Assembly (NCBI GenBank): GCA_964017195.1
Contig: OZ024892.1
Coordinates: forward strand, 13,650,071 to 13,714,070
DNA from: Siderastrea radians
Taxonomy: Eukaryota; Cnidaria; Anthozoa; Scleractinia; Rhizangiidae
Length of the DNA: 64,000 nt
Reading direction: 5' to 3'
Numbering within the stretch: the first letter of the stretch is position 1; each line of letters begins with the position of its first letter. Both the position numbers and the translations under genes were made by a program. The notes below the pieces were generated by a model. That model did not search any database. It was not told the DNA's origin and was given only the letters and a program-made list of their open reading frames with translations. Shown piece after piece: positions 28,723-47,751 of this stretch.

Positions 28723-31700
28723 AAACAGCTTGGAAAAGGCCCCTTGGAAAACAGCTCGGATTAATGGCGGCTGGACGTACTCGCTGTATCCTCCGCCTTT
28801 TTGTCCTCGTTTTATTACATGGGGCTCTCTTAAAGGAAAATGCTCAGTTTATAAAATTGAGTTTACAATATATGCCAAGATTAACGAAGACTTCTGGTCG
28901 TGCTGCTGTACTCAAGACTCCAGTGCTATTACAATCAAGCCACGGAATTTCAGTTCTAACTCTACCGTTCGACTCAAGAGTACCATTAGCTGCCTACTTC
29001 GCTTTGTGCTGCGATGTTTCTCCTAATCCTGGCCCTATTAATCGTCAGACCTATTCTAGAGCTCAGCTGCTGGAAGTTAGAAACTCTGTGGTCTGCTTTA
29101 AATCGCAGTTGGATATCGATTCGAAATCTATCGCTATCTTGAAACGCAATGGCATCTTCGCTAACCCGCCCTGGTTAGCGGATATTCTATGTCTTTCAAC
29201 GTATGAGGAGCAACACAGCATAGCAACAAGGATTTCACAGGATAGGAGGAGAGAGTCGTTCATTAGAGAACGAAATATTGCTAATTTTATTGACTGTTCG
29301 CCTTCATGTTCAAGTCATGCGAATTTGCATATCTCAAACTCCAAGTTGAATCAAAACATTGGCCGACACCTACCCGTACGGATCACGTCACGCTACGATT
29401 GCGATTATTCAATCATGGGCCATAGGATTTGTGGTGATCTCGATCGTTCTACCAGGGGCAGTAGGACGCCGTCTAATCTAATCAACATCAATACTGGAAA
29501 GGATATGCCTATTCCTGCACCGGGGCCTCGCCGTATTTCCTTTGCATTAATGGACACCCAGTCCATAAGAAACAAGACAGCGGACTTTGTGGAGTATGTC
29601 TCTGAAAACAAATTTGATCTAGTTGCTATCACTGAGACATGGTTGACTTCGAATGATGATTCTCTCAGAGCCCAGCTATGCCCAAATGGATATAGATTTT
29701 TGGACAAACCTCGTGAACACGCTCGCGGCGGTGGGACGGCAATCTTATTCAATGATTCTTTGAAAGTCTCTTTCTCTCAAACTGGACACACTGAGTCGCT
29801 AGAATACTCTGAATGGGTAGTCTCTTCTGGTGCTGGCCACGATCTTAGAATGGTCATCATGTATCGACAACCCTACTCAGAGAACCACAGGGTACCCATG
29901 AGCGCATTTTTTCGGGACTTTTCCAGTTACATGGAATCAGTTATTCTTTCTAAGGAGCACTTGGCCATCGTAGGTGATTTCAATATCCACGTCGACGTCC
30001 CTGATAACCCAGATGCTACAAAATTCCTGGACTTGATCGATTCACTTGGTCTCCAGCAACACGTGGATAAGCCCACTCATACTCATAATCACACATTGGA
30101 TCTTGTTATCACACGCAAGACAAGCCATCTAATTCAGAACTCGCCTGCTATTGACCGGTTCTTCTCTGACCATGCGTCTGGGATATGTCATCTAAATATA
30201 CGAAGACCGATCGCAAGAGTCAAGAGGGTTGCGTACAGGAAACTACGATTAGTTGACACGGACCAGCTTCGTGACGACTTAGCTTCGTCTGGACTGTGCA
30301 GTGTAGATCATTCCCATTGTCGCCAAGCTACTGATCTCGATCATTTGGTTGATGATTATCAGGTTACGCTGTCGAGGCTGATTGACCATCATGCACCAGT
30401 CAAAGAAAAGGTTATCAAAACAAGGCCCCAAGTTCCTTGGTATGATGAAAAGATTGCTAAGGCCAAAAGAGAACGCCGCAAAGCAGAGCGGGTGTGGCGG
30501 AGATCAGGACTCAAATCTGACTTTGCTATCTTTAAAAAGAAAAAGAACCATGCGACACATATTATTAATAAAGCTCGGAAGGCTTTTTATTCGGATTTTA
30601 TAGATAGCAACAGTGAAGATCAGGGAAAGCTGTTTAGGAGTATGAAAAAGCTCCTCGCCCCAAGTCCGTGTTTGTTGTTTCCAGATTACGATGATCATCA
30701 ATCTCTGGCTAATGATATATGTGAATTCTTCTGCCGCAAAATCCACAACATCAGAACAACATTAGAATCCTTTGCAATCACTCAAGAGGAGAAAGCTACG
30801 GTACCCGAGGATCCTGTGGTTGGTGACGAGAAAAAACTTCAAGATTTCCGCCAACTCTCGTATGACGAGGTTCGCTCACTGGTACAGACGTCTACTAAAA
30901 AGACTTGTAGCCTTGATCCTATGCCGACATCAATGGTAGTAGCCTGCTTAGAGGAACGTTTACCTGTAATAACACACATTCTGAATTCTTGTCTTGCATT
31001 AGGATATTTTCCATCAAAATGGAAGGATGCTCTTGTGGATCCGCGCCTCAAAACCGGAAAGGATACATCATTCCCAAACCTTCGCCCTGTCAGTAACTTA
31101 CAGTATATTTCAAAGCTAACCGAGCGCGCTGTTTACGATCAGACCCACAGTCACATGTCGCAATATGAGCTATACCCCTTACTACAATCTGCTTATAGGG
31201 CTGGGCATAGCACAGAGACTGCACTTCTTAAAGTACAGAATGACATTTTGTTGAACATGGACCGTAAGAGGGTTACGCTGTTAGTACTTCTTGATCTTAG
31301 CGCCGCTTTCGACACGGTGGACCATCACGTGTTAGTAAGGAGACTGGACACTAGCTTTGGGATAACTGGAACTGCGTTAAGCTGGTTTTCATCGTACCTG
31401 TCTCAAAGATCACAGCGCATTTGCTATGAGGGCTGCATATCCAAGACGTTTGACTTGCACCACGGCGTGCCTCAGGGGTCATGCTTAGGACCCCTCCTGT
31501 TCACTGTGTATGCAAGCAAATTGTTTGAAGTCATCAAGTCTCATCTACCTGATGCACACGCCTATGCAGATGATACGCAGTTATATCTATCATTCCAAGC
31601 AGATTCAGAGGCAGACCAAGCGGAGGCAGTCAGCGCAATGGAGAGGTGCATCGCAAACATCAGCAACTGGATGAAACTAGATAAGCTTAAGTTGAACTCA

Positions 31701-32603
31701 GATAAAACAGAGATAATCCTTATCGGCACTAAGCCACAACTAAGTAAGATCAAGTTTGACCATATCAAAGTCGGTCATGTAGATTTATCAGTGGAGACTG
31801 CCGCTGTACGTAATTTAGGAGCCTGGTTTGACCGTAACTTAAGTATGTCAACTCATATCAACAAGATCTGCCAGTCTGTATACTACCATCTGCACAATAT
31901 CAGACAAATTCGCAAGTACCTTACGCAGGATAGCGCTAAGCTTCTTGTGCAAGCAGTAATTATGGCCCGAATTGACTACTGTAACGGTTTACTGTATAAC
32001 GTGCCTGCTGTACATCTGTCCAAGCTACAACGTCTCCAGAACACTGCAGCGCGCTTAATTACTCTCACGCCTAAATTCGATCACATATCGCCGGTTTTGT
32101 TCAAGCTGCATTGGCTCCCAGTTAAATATAGGATTCAGTATAAAATAGGGTTGTTAACTTTTAAGGCAATTCATTTTAAAACACCGCAGTATTTAAGTAA
32201 CCTACTATCTATCAAGGGAAACAATAGATTTTCTCTACGGTCAGCGTCCAATGGACTGATCCTTGATGATCCGACTTGTCGGTACAAAGTCACATTAGGT
32301 GATAGATCGTTCAGGGCATCTGCCCCCAAAACCTGGAATGCACTGCCAAAAGGGATAAGAGACCAGACTAATATAATTACTTTCAAGACCATGCTAAAAA
32401 CGCATTTATTCAGAATTGCTTATTCCAATTTTCTTTAACTGTCCTATGCAATATAATGTAAATAGTTTAGTTAGTCATTTAGTTTTTAGACAATTTGTTT
32501 AAATCATGTAATTTATTATTAGATAGGATTTGTACAGCGCTTTTGATCATATCTATATGTAAAAAGCGCTATAGAAGTATTAAACATTATTATTATTATT
32601 ATT
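28723..32603 (+). mobile_element. Intact L2/CR1-like LINE, 3.9 kb
   Basis: Single-ORF non-LTR retrotransposon flanked by a 7 bp GAAAGGA duplication (28716-28722 and 32604-32610). The 3' end has a short stem-like AAGCGCT repeat (32537-32571) followed by an (ATT)n tail, the usual 3' signal of L2/CR1-type elements. It interrupts repeat A2 of the tyrosine-recombinase retroelement. The full-length ORF and clean ends indicate a recent insertion. Confidence 0.9.
28764..32438 (+). CDS. LINE polyprotein: 2A-like motif, APE endonuclease, reverse transcriptase
   Basis: 1224 codons without a break. Residues 1-25 form a hydrophobic start. Residues 84-91 read DVSPNPGP, a 2A-like ribosome-skipping motif with the usual Glu replaced by Ser. 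Residues about 255-480 are the apurinic endonuclease: ITETWL, ARGGGTAILF, GDFNIHVD (Asp405), HTLDLVIT and SDHASG (His470). About 730-1000 are reverse transcriptase: NLRPVSNLQYISKL, LLDLSAAFDTVDHHVL (Asp844), GVPQGSCLGPLLF and YADD (934-937). The C-terminus has the usual LQNTAARLI and SFRASAPKTWNALP blocks. The start at 28764 lies 41 bp inside the element and has ATGGCGG context. All catalytic residues are present, so it may be an active or recently active copy. L2 against CR1 clade cannot be settled by eye. Confidence 0.95.
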   Translation: MAAGRTRCILRLFVLVLLHGALLKENAQFIKLSLQYMPRLTKTSGRAAVLKTPVLLQSSHGISVLTLPFDSRVPLAAYFALCCDVSPNPGPINRQTYSRAQLLEVRNSVVCFKSQLDIDSKSIAILKRNGIFANPPWLADILCLSTYEEQHSIATRISQDRRRESFIRERNIANFIDCSPSCSSHANLHISNSKLNQNIGRHLPVRITSRYDCDYSIMGHRICGDLDRSTRGSRTPSNLININTGKDMPIPAPGPRRISFALMDTQSIRNKTADFVEYVSENKFDLVAITETWLTSNDDSLRAQLCPNGYRFLDKPREHARGGGTAILFNDSLKVSFSQTGHTESLEYSEWVVSSGAGHDLRMVIMYRQPYSENHRVPMSAFFRDFSSYMESVILSKEHLAIVGDFNIHVDVPDNPDATKFLDLIDSLGLQQHVDKPTHTHNHTLDLVITRKTSHLIQNSPAIDRFFSDHASGICHLNIRRPIARVKRVAYRKLRLVDTDQLRDDLASSGLCSVDHSHCRQATDLDHLVDDYQVTLSRLIDHHAPVKEKVIKTRPQVPWYDEKIAKAKRERRKAERVWRRSGLKSDFAIFKKKKNHATHIINKARKAFYSDFIDSNSEDQGKLFRSMKKLLAPSPCLLFPDYDDHQSLANDICEFFCRKIHNIRTTLESFAITQEEKATVPEDPVVGDEKKLQDFRQLSYDEVRSLVQTSTKKTCSLDPMPTSMVVACLEERLPVITHILNSCLALGYFPSKWKDALVDPRLKTGKDTSFPNLRPVSNLQYISKLTERAVYDQTHSHMSQYELYPLLQSAYRAGHSTETALLKVQNDILLNMDRKRVTLLVLLDLSAAFDTVDHHVLVRRLDTSFGITGTALSWFSSYLSQRSQRICYEGCISKTFDLHHGVPQGSCLGPLLFTVYASKLFEVIKSHLPDAHAYADDTQLYLSFQADSEADQAEAVSAMERCIANISNWMKLDKLKLNSDKTEIILIGTKPQLSKIKFDHIKVGHVDLSVETAAVRNLGAWFDRNLSMSTHINKICQSVYYHLHNIRQIRKYLTQDSAKLLVQAVIMARIDYCNGLLYNVPAVHLSKLQRLQNTAARLITLTPKFDHISPVLFKLHWLPVKYRIQYKIGLLTFKAIHFKTPQYLSNLLSIKGNNRFSLRSASNGLILDDPTCRYKVTLGDRSFRASAPKTWNALPKGIRDQTNIITFKTMLKTHLFRIAYSNFL

Positions 32604-32952
32604 GAAAGGAGGGCTATATAAGTGACGTAAGTCACGTGGGAGTTCATTCTAGGCCGACACCTTGTTCAGCTCACGTTATTTTTAATTTTTAGTAAGTTGT
32701 TCTTTGTTGTCATACGTCCGACTTTTATTTTAGTTAACGCGGGTGGGGATGTTTGCAACGTGTAACCTTGTAGGAAGGGCTATTTAGAGCTTGAGCCATG
32801 GTTCCTACCCAGATTTCCTGCCGAGTTTTTTTCCCATCGGGGTTTTTTTTTTCAGGCAGGTTTTTTCTGGCCTCCGTTCTGACAGTAACGTCTTTGTAAA
32901 CTGTCGCTCAGCTCTGTTTTTGTTATGTGCCGTACGTTTGGATGTAATAAGG

Positions 32953-33060
32953 GGTTGTAGTATAACTTATTGCTGTAGTTCCCGGTGCTCGGCCGAAACC
33001 GCCAAAATAAACCTAATGGTTTTTGCTCGTGTTGTGTACTGCGAAGTGGAGCTGAAATAT
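32953..33060 (+). repeat. Split direct repeat B2, 3' end of the retroelement
   Basis: Copy of B1. The sequence to its right is repeat module R (33061-33185), which is also found inverted at 35035-35160 joined to another module, supporting 33060 as the element end. Confidence 0.85.
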
Positions 33061-33183
33061 AGAAAACCAACAACAGCAGCTTTCAGTTATACTAAATATA
33101 CAATCGTAGGAAGTTCCCTACTGCCCTTCATATTGTGGTTTTCCACGTTGACAGATTGTCGTCTACTAACCTAGCTTATAGTG

Positions 33184-33229
<46 letters not shown>

Positions 33230-33230
33230 G
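33061..33230 (+). repeat. Repeat module R with (ATT)n tail
   Basis: AGAAAACCAACAACAGCAGC to CCTAGCTTATAGTGTTTT, then about 15 ATT units. An inverted copy with the same tail occurs at 35006-35160. The ATT tail suggests a 3' end mobilised by LINE machinery. Confidence 0.7.
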
Positions 33231-33540
33231 TATTTAGCTTTTCCATATACAACACGAATAGGAAAAAAATAGACAATTAAATAAGAACAAAAGACAACAA
33301 ATAATGGCAGGGGAGCTGCTACAGCAAAGGCCAATTGAGTGTATGTGTTGGGGGAAGGGAGTAAGTATTCTTCAGCTAACTTGTGATCTGCAAGTCCTTC
33401 TTTGCATCGTGTCGCCTTATCTCTCGTTTACTTTCGTGTGTTTTTCCTTGCTGCTTTACTTTTGAGCACGTTAGTTAGCTTAGCATAGCATAGCATAGCA
33501 TAGCATAGCATAGCATAGCTCGTGTTGTATATGGCAAAGC

Positions 33541-33571
<31 letters not shown>
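33186..33571. repeat. Large inverted repeat bounded by (ATT)n and (AAT)n
   Basis: (ATT)n then TTAGCTTTTCCATATACAAC at the left is mirrored by GTTGTATATGGCAAAGCTAA then (AAT)n at the right. A pentamer array (TAGCA)n is at about 33480-33520. It is a foldback of about 385 bp. Confidence 0.8.
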
Positions 33572-33663
33572 TTTTTTTCTTTTTTTTTTTTTATAAAATT
33601 TTTAATACCTTTATTGATAGTCATAGTGAAAATACAATGGACAGATAAGAATAAGATGCTAAG

Positions 33664-33666
<3 letters not shown>

Positions 33667-33710
<44 letters not shown>

Positions 33711-33832
33711 TAACAATTATTCTACGAGGGTGCGCTGGATATGAAATGATAGATAACCAACGAGGCGCGTAGGGCCGAGTTGGTTATAATCATTTGATAT
33801 ATCCAGCAAGCCCGAGTAGAATTATTGTTTTA
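33667..33832. repeat. (AAT)n array and hairpin MITE
   Basis: (AAT)n at 33667-33711 is followed by a foldback: AACAATTATTCTAC...GCTGGATAT pairs with ATATCCAGC...GTAGAATTATTGTT ending near 33828. Confidence 0.75.
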
Positions 33833-35005
33833 TTAAAAACTTAACTACTATTTTTGTTGCAGCGAAGTGTTGCAGCGTTTCATTGCAAAGCTGAATGAAT
33901 CAATGAAAACTGCTCGAAAGTGAACGAGGTGGCACAAGTTTGGGAAAAAAATCTTCTAATTATTGGCTCTGAAATATGGTACATGTTTGACTTTTCCCGA
34001 AACATTGTTGTAATCATCGTTCAAAGCGGATTGAAGCTGTACAATTTCACCATATTAGCTGCTGGAGTTTAAACAGAACAAGTTTGTAATCTGTTCGCAC
34101 AACGGAGCCATCATGTGCGTGTTTGATCGAAATGAAGACAGAACCAATTTGAACTTGAAGAAGTAATTTCTGTGCAGCTCAGAAGCAAGATTACTGTAGC
34201 GAGGAACATTAGAATTCACCATCATAGTTTGTTTAATGCAAAGCACAAAATGCAGTTGTTCTCGGTTTAGAGGTTGCGGACGGAATGGTAAAAACAACAT
34301 TCAAACAACTGGAAAAGCGATTCAACTCCGTTTACATGGCATCCGATTTCTATCTGAGCATTTGGACCTGTTGGAACACAGAACTACAACGAGTGCAGGT
34401 AAACCAGTGTCAATTTTGCGTGTTAAAGCCGAAAAAAATTTTCGCCCTTCCTTCGGCCTTCTTGGTAGTTTGCAGCTGTAGTTTGTTTAGTACTTGTTTA
34501 GACTGCTTCATGATTTTCGCACCGAATCGTCATGAATGTGTGACAGTTGTTATTAAATGCTTCTGCCCCATTTCACTGTGTTTCATTTTGTCTTGTCTTG
34601 ATATTTTGAAGTGGAAAGGCTTCCTGATAAAACCCACCGTTTGTTCAATTTTAATGATCGACGTGACGATCGATGGAAGAAATTAATTGTAAACACAACG
34701 CTCAATGCTTAAATTTCTAATTTCTTTTTCTGCACAGTTTCTTCAAACAATTTGACTTGTGTTAGACGACGCTGTTAGTGACGCTGTTGGAATTTCTGCT
34801 TAATTCAAATTCGCTGTCAAGTGATTTTTCTTGTCTATTTTTCTGGCCGGGTTGTTGGCGAGGAAAAAACTTCCAGCTCACTTTGTTCATTTTGTTGTTG
34901 AGTGTTCATTGTCCATATTTGGTCACAGCAGGTATATGAGCTGATAGCCTGGCTCCGTTCAGCCAATCAGAATGGTAGAAATCCAATATACCTAGTCCAG
35001 TTTTT
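33833..35005. other. No supported gene
   Basis: AT-rich spacer. The 133-residue open frame at 34285-34686 shows no recognised motif or splice support. Confidence 0.35.
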
Positions 35006-35334
35006 AATAATAATAATAATAATGATAATAAATACACAGTATAAGCTAGGTTAGTAGACGACAACCTGTCAACATGGAAAACCACATTGTGAAGGGCAGT
35101 AGGGAACTTCCTACGACTGTATTTTTAGTATAATTGAAAGCTGCTGTTGTGGGTTTTCTATTTTTCAATACGTTGTTTTAAATTGTTTTTGTCTTAAAGG
35201 TGTTTTTCCGTATACGTCTCTACAAGATGTTAAGATAATGTGCACGTCGCATTCTTAGACAGACACAAACCAGAATACGCCATCTTGGTGTTTTTACTTA
35301 TGTCAATCATATCGCATCATTTCTCGGTTTAGCT
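35006..35334 (-). repeat. Composite repeat, modules P and R, (ATT)n tail
   Basis: Read on the minus strand, P (35334-35176, shared with 14716-14886) is followed by R (35160-35035, shared with 33061-33185) and then an (ATT)n tail. It is the only copy here with P directly joined to R, and could be a complete SINE-like element. Confidence 0.7.
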
Positions 35335-35502
35335 TAAGAGAAAGACGCTTTTCTTCAACCAAGATAAGACCTCTCCCTCAACCAACACCACTCTTTTGTA
35401 GACTGAATGTAACTTTTTTTCTTTCAAGTGATATGTGGTGCTATGCTACTGTCTAAATTTTGAATGTTCTGCCATTTTCTAAATTTCAAAGAACATTGCA
35501 CT

Positions 35503-44219
<8,717 letters not shown>

Positions 44220-44531
44220 CTGAAAAAAGCATTATTCATATATTAGCAAAGCTTAAGGAAAGCTTATCGCAAGAAAATAGTTTTCTTATTAAAGTAAGGA
44301 AGTAAAACCGAATAAATATTAAATGGGATCGAAGGGATGCAAACGACGAAATTGAAGCTAGTTCTTAGAATAAGAATAATATGTCTTTAAAATGCCCCAT
44401 CAATGACTAAGCTTGTGTGAAAACTTTTTAACGCGTCGAAGAAACTAAGATTTATTTCATTTTAGAGTCCTTTTTACTTCATATTCTGGAAGACAGTTGT
44501 TACAGCAAACAGCAAGTGGCTCAAAAGTAAA

Positions 44532-44699
44532 GTTAGCCGGCGAGACAAGCGTTTCCGTGGGGCTTTCCACAAGTTTGAAGCATTTTTCGCTTTTGGGCTG
44601 CTCGAAAATTGAGGTGAGCGCAAAAAAAAAGTCCAAGAAGGGGAAGGGGAAGGGAGGAAAGGAAACGCTTGCCCGCAAACCCCACGATTTTGAAAAACC
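44532..44699 (+). mobile_element. ~170 bp MITE, copy 1
   Basis: Begins near CAAGCGTTTCC and ends GGAAACGCTTGCCCGCAAAC. A reverse-complement copy is at 45406-45583. Confidence 0.7.
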
Positions 44700-44860
44700 C
44701 GTTCGCCTACGAACGGAGTATTCTGATTGGCGCGACATGGTAGTGTTGATTGACAAGGCATGCATGTGACCCACATGAAGACAACTATATTTAAAAGAGC
44801 CGGATCGGCGAATTCATTATCACTTTTGAAGTTCCTCTCCAGGTGGTAAATTGTCGATTT

Positions 44861-45364
44861 TTAGGTTTGACTCAAGAAGATCATTTTTGTCCTGATCCAA
44901 CGGCTGTTCTGTGGCACGAGGAAATCTACACGAACAGTCTTACAACAAGGACTGTTATCTGATGGAGTTCCGAGCAGCCGTTTATACAAGTTAATAGGCT
45001 GTTTTGGCGGAGTTTGGGAAACAGCAGACTCGCTACCTATCTCATTCCGAATAACTTCGAATAATCCCCCTAAATTCCTAATTTTTCGAGCGCGAGGATT
45101 GCACATACGGTCCGTAAAAGGCTGCAAAGTTTGGAACAACTTCCACTCCAACCGCTCTGCAAAGATCAGCAAGGCTTTATAATTGTTCCAAAAAAATTCT
45201 TTCTTTGCGACGCTTTGAACAGGTTTTGCGACGAAATTAAACCCAATTTCCAGGCTAAGATAAAGTTCCATATTTAACTGCGAAATTACAACGACAAATC
45301 CTAAAGCGATTGCTTGGAGTTTGTGGAGCATGTTTTGATTTTGATGGAAATAAATTTGTAACAT
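44861..45364 (-). CDS. Unidentified 167-residue ORF between inverted MITEs
   Basis: Intact frame with a hydrophobic stretch (LQAIALGFVVVISQL) and a mixed-charge C-terminus. No family recognised. It lies between two inverted MITE copies and upstream of the TTC28-like gene, but it does not resemble the missing TPR exon. It may be chance or the interior of a larger element. Confidence 0.25.
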   Translation of the reverse strand: MLQIYFHQNQNMLHKLQAIALGFVVVISQLNMELYLSLEIGFNFVAKPVQSVAKKEFFWNNYKALLIFAERLEWKLFQTLQPFTDRMCNPRARKIRNLGGLFEVIRNEIGSESAVSQTPPKQPINLYKRLLGTPSDNSPCCKTVRVDFLVPQNSRWIRTKMIFLSQT

Positions 45365-45405
45365 CCGGTGATGTTGTTTGTTACTTTACTGGGAAAGTGT
45401 CAAAG

Positions 45406-45583
45406 GGGCGTTTTTTCAAAATCATGGGGTTTGCGGGCAAGCGTTTCCTTTTGTCGCCTGTCTTCCTCTTTCCCACTCGATCCTTCCATTATTTGCGCTC
45501 GCCCCAATTTTCGCGCAGCCAAAAAGCAAAAATGCCTCAAACGGGCGGCAAAAGCCTACGGAAAAGCTTGCTACGTAGGCTAA
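45406..45583 (-). mobile_element. ~170 bp MITE, copy 2 (inverted)
   Basis: Reverse-complement relative of 44532-44699, sharing the GGGTTTGCGGGCAAGCGTTT end. The pair forms long inverted arms around the 167-residue ORF. Confidence 0.7.
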
Positions 45584-45866
45584 AGTAAAATGGGAAAGGA
45601 TTCATCGGAAATAGTTTGTTTTTTTCTAAGTTCACTGTGAAGTTGTTAAACGTGCTCAGAAATGGCCAATTGTCATAGCTGGTGCTGGTAGTGTGGAGAT
45701 TGGTTTTGCTGAGCGGAAATCTGACCGGCAACGGCTGATGTTTACAATGTACGAATGGGCTTAGGATGTTCGACATCTTCAACCTCGTCTCCAGGAACTT
45801 CTCCTCGTTCAAAATGGCGGTCAGAGAAACCTCTGGCCAAGGCTGCTGAAATACTTCACAAATCTG

Positions 45867-46111
45867 CTACAGAGCTTCATTCTTTCCACGCACTGTCCCA
45901 GAGTGGAATCACCTGCCCCCTCATATTCGGAACGCTTCTCCGTTGACTGCTTTAAGTCCACCCTCATGCGAGACCAAAACATTAACGATTTAATCAGTAA
46001 AAGCCATTACTATGACTAACTAACCGCTGACCATTTCCTTGTGCACATATATCCCATGAGGGAGATTTGCACAGTATAAGATTTAGATTTAGATATAAGA
46101 TTTAGATAAAT
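45867..46111 (+). pseudogene. LINE 3' fragment with hexamer tail
   Basis: Encodes FFPRTVPEWNHLPPHIRNAS and, after a frameshift, VDCFKSTLMRDQNIND, the C-terminal block of many LINE reverse transcriptases. It ends in an AGATTT-repeat tail (46078-46108), so it is a severely 5'-truncated insertion. Confidence 0.75.
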
Positions 46112-46800
46112 CGTGGAGTATTTTGACTCGTGACACATAATGAATGGCTTTTTCGGAGGTTGTTTCCAGCGTCTGGCAGCCCTGTTTGTTTTCTGCAATC
46201 GGAAACCGTTATTCAAACAAAACGAAGACATTTCATCGTGTTTGCGTGACGAAATTCTAACGAACTTTCCGAGCCACTTTGGCAGCCTTGGCCAGGGGTC
46301 TCTTCCACCGCCATTTTCAACGAAGAGAAAGCCCTGGGTACGAGGTTGCGAACATCTTTTTCTTCTGTGCAAGCGACGTACCGCGTACACTCATGCACTG
46401 TATGACGCTCGCGCACTGCACTCTTGTACTACATTAAACTTCCATCGAAAAGATGATGCATGATTAAGGACAATCTCGTCCCCAGAGCCCGCGCGCATTT
46501 AAGGTCAGCGGGATCGAAATGCCACGGACTCTGGGATAATAAAAAACCGGATGCCACTTTTTAGGCTTCCGGTTTTTTAAAGCGCATGCTCGACAGTTTA
46601 CGAACTGAGCATGCGTTATGGGTCGTGTAAAAAAAGGGCGCGAAATATTAGGACGTCCCCTTGTTTTTGCGCCTTTGACATTCACGCGAGACTCGCGTGA
46701 GAATGAAAATTATCCTCGCTCGCAATCTCGCGAAGATGACCGCACAGGTTTCTATAAATTTGTTTCACTTCGCGTTAGAAAATTCAGTTCAGAAAGGAGA
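46112..46800. other. MITE remnants, no supported gene
   Basis: CCTGGGTACGAGGTTG (46334) and CAATCTCGTCCCCAGAGCCC (46471) are end-like motifs of repeated elements; GACTCTGGG also occurs near 7615 and 46530. No coding exon was found. Confidence 0.4.
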
Positions 46801-46821
46801 CCGGACGTGGACCTCTAATGA

Positions 46822-47028
46822 AAAGAACGCCAATACGAGGCGCTGAAGACTGTTGTTGTTGATGGTAAAGATACCATTTGTGTACTGCCAGCTAAATATG
46901 GAAGATCTCTCAGTGACTGGCTGCCTCCATACGTTTGTGATGAATGTGTGTGTTTTTTAAACAACAGTGGTGAAGAGAAAATTAACTCTTTTATTGTAGT
47001 CGTATCCTTATTAAACTTTTTTTTATAG
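46822..47028 (+). pseudogene. RecQ-like helicase N-terminal fragment
   Basis: Open frame reading ERQYEALKTVVVDGKDTICV then LPAKYGRS. This aligns with the Q-motif and Walker A region of RecQ-family helicases, where the family has LPTGYGKS. Here the Thr, Gly and Lys are replaced (AKYGRS), so ATP binding is lost. INSFIVVVS follows at the place of motif Ia. TGA at 46819 and TAG at 47026 close it. RecQ-like fragments are common repeats in cnidarian genomes. Confidence 0.6.
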
Positions 47029-47750
47029 AAGAACAAATATCAAGCATGAACGTTTTCAAGGGTACTGAAAACGTAGCCATTGTCGAGGAGTTTGAAGTGC
47101 CGCCGCAAATTTTCTTTCACATCTTACGGCCCTTTACAAAATTAACAAACTTTCAGCGACATCTTGAAAGAAACCGATAGTCAAAGACGAGGTCCTTTAG
47201 CAGTCGAATGGTGTGTAGAACCCTTTTGTGTTTTGTAAGCTTACTATAATTTGAAAGGTCTAATTGAGCAAGAAATCAACCTTAAAAAAACTTGACCTTG
47301 TTTTTAGCGCGCGGCGTGTACGCGTAAAAATTAGCTTAAATTCTTTTACAGAGTGCAACTACTTATTTATTAAGGAAGACACAGCAAATCAACTGTACTG
47401 ATGCTATTAAACGGTCTTGGACAAAGTAGAGAGGTCATTTATTTATGAAACGTACCCGAGCTGGCGTTGTGTTGTGTTCGCCTTTCGACTGTGCTGGTGT
47501 TGTGTTTTCTCCACCACTACGTCGGTAAATATTTTACTACGGTGTAAGTTTTGTACGGAAAGTTCGTTTGCCGAAATACTAAAACACTACATAGGATAAA
47601 CACAAAAAATGACTTAGGTACAATTTATTAACGAGTATCACAGGTCTATAAATAATTCAACTCAATGAATCAAGGCAAACTGAGCAGCCACTTTTTAGTA
47701 CAGCTAGAAACATTAAAAATCTATCACAATCAAGGATGGACGATTTCTGA
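47029..47750. other. No supported gene
   Basis: AT-rich sequence with a weak open frame at 47417-47599. Nothing recognisable. Confidence 0.35.
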
Positions 47751-47751
47751 C

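Larger units (their letters stand above)
20739..33060 (+). mobile_element. Tyrosine-recombinase retroelement (DIRS/Ngaro type), decayed and nested-into
   Basis: The order is repeat A1 (20739-20834), gag-like ORF, reverse transcriptase, RNase H, tyrosine recombinase, B1 (28503-28610), a 90 bp spacer, A2 (28701-28722 continuing at 32611-32690) and B2 (32953-33060). A1-B1-A2-B2 is the split direct repeat arrangement of Ngaro/PAT-like elements, which integrate through a circular intermediate using a tyrosine recombinase rather than a DDE integrase. Coding parts carry frameshifts and stops. Two later insertions (24501-27699 and 28723-32603) and a 655 bp internal tandem duplication are present. The element is therefore inactive and older than its insertions. 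Confidence 0.88.

Noticed and set aside
44230..44232. ATG as start of the first TTC28-like exon
   Set aside because: It lies in a polypyrimidine acceptor context (GCTTTTTTCAG), so the exon most likely begins at 44219 and the true start is upstream.
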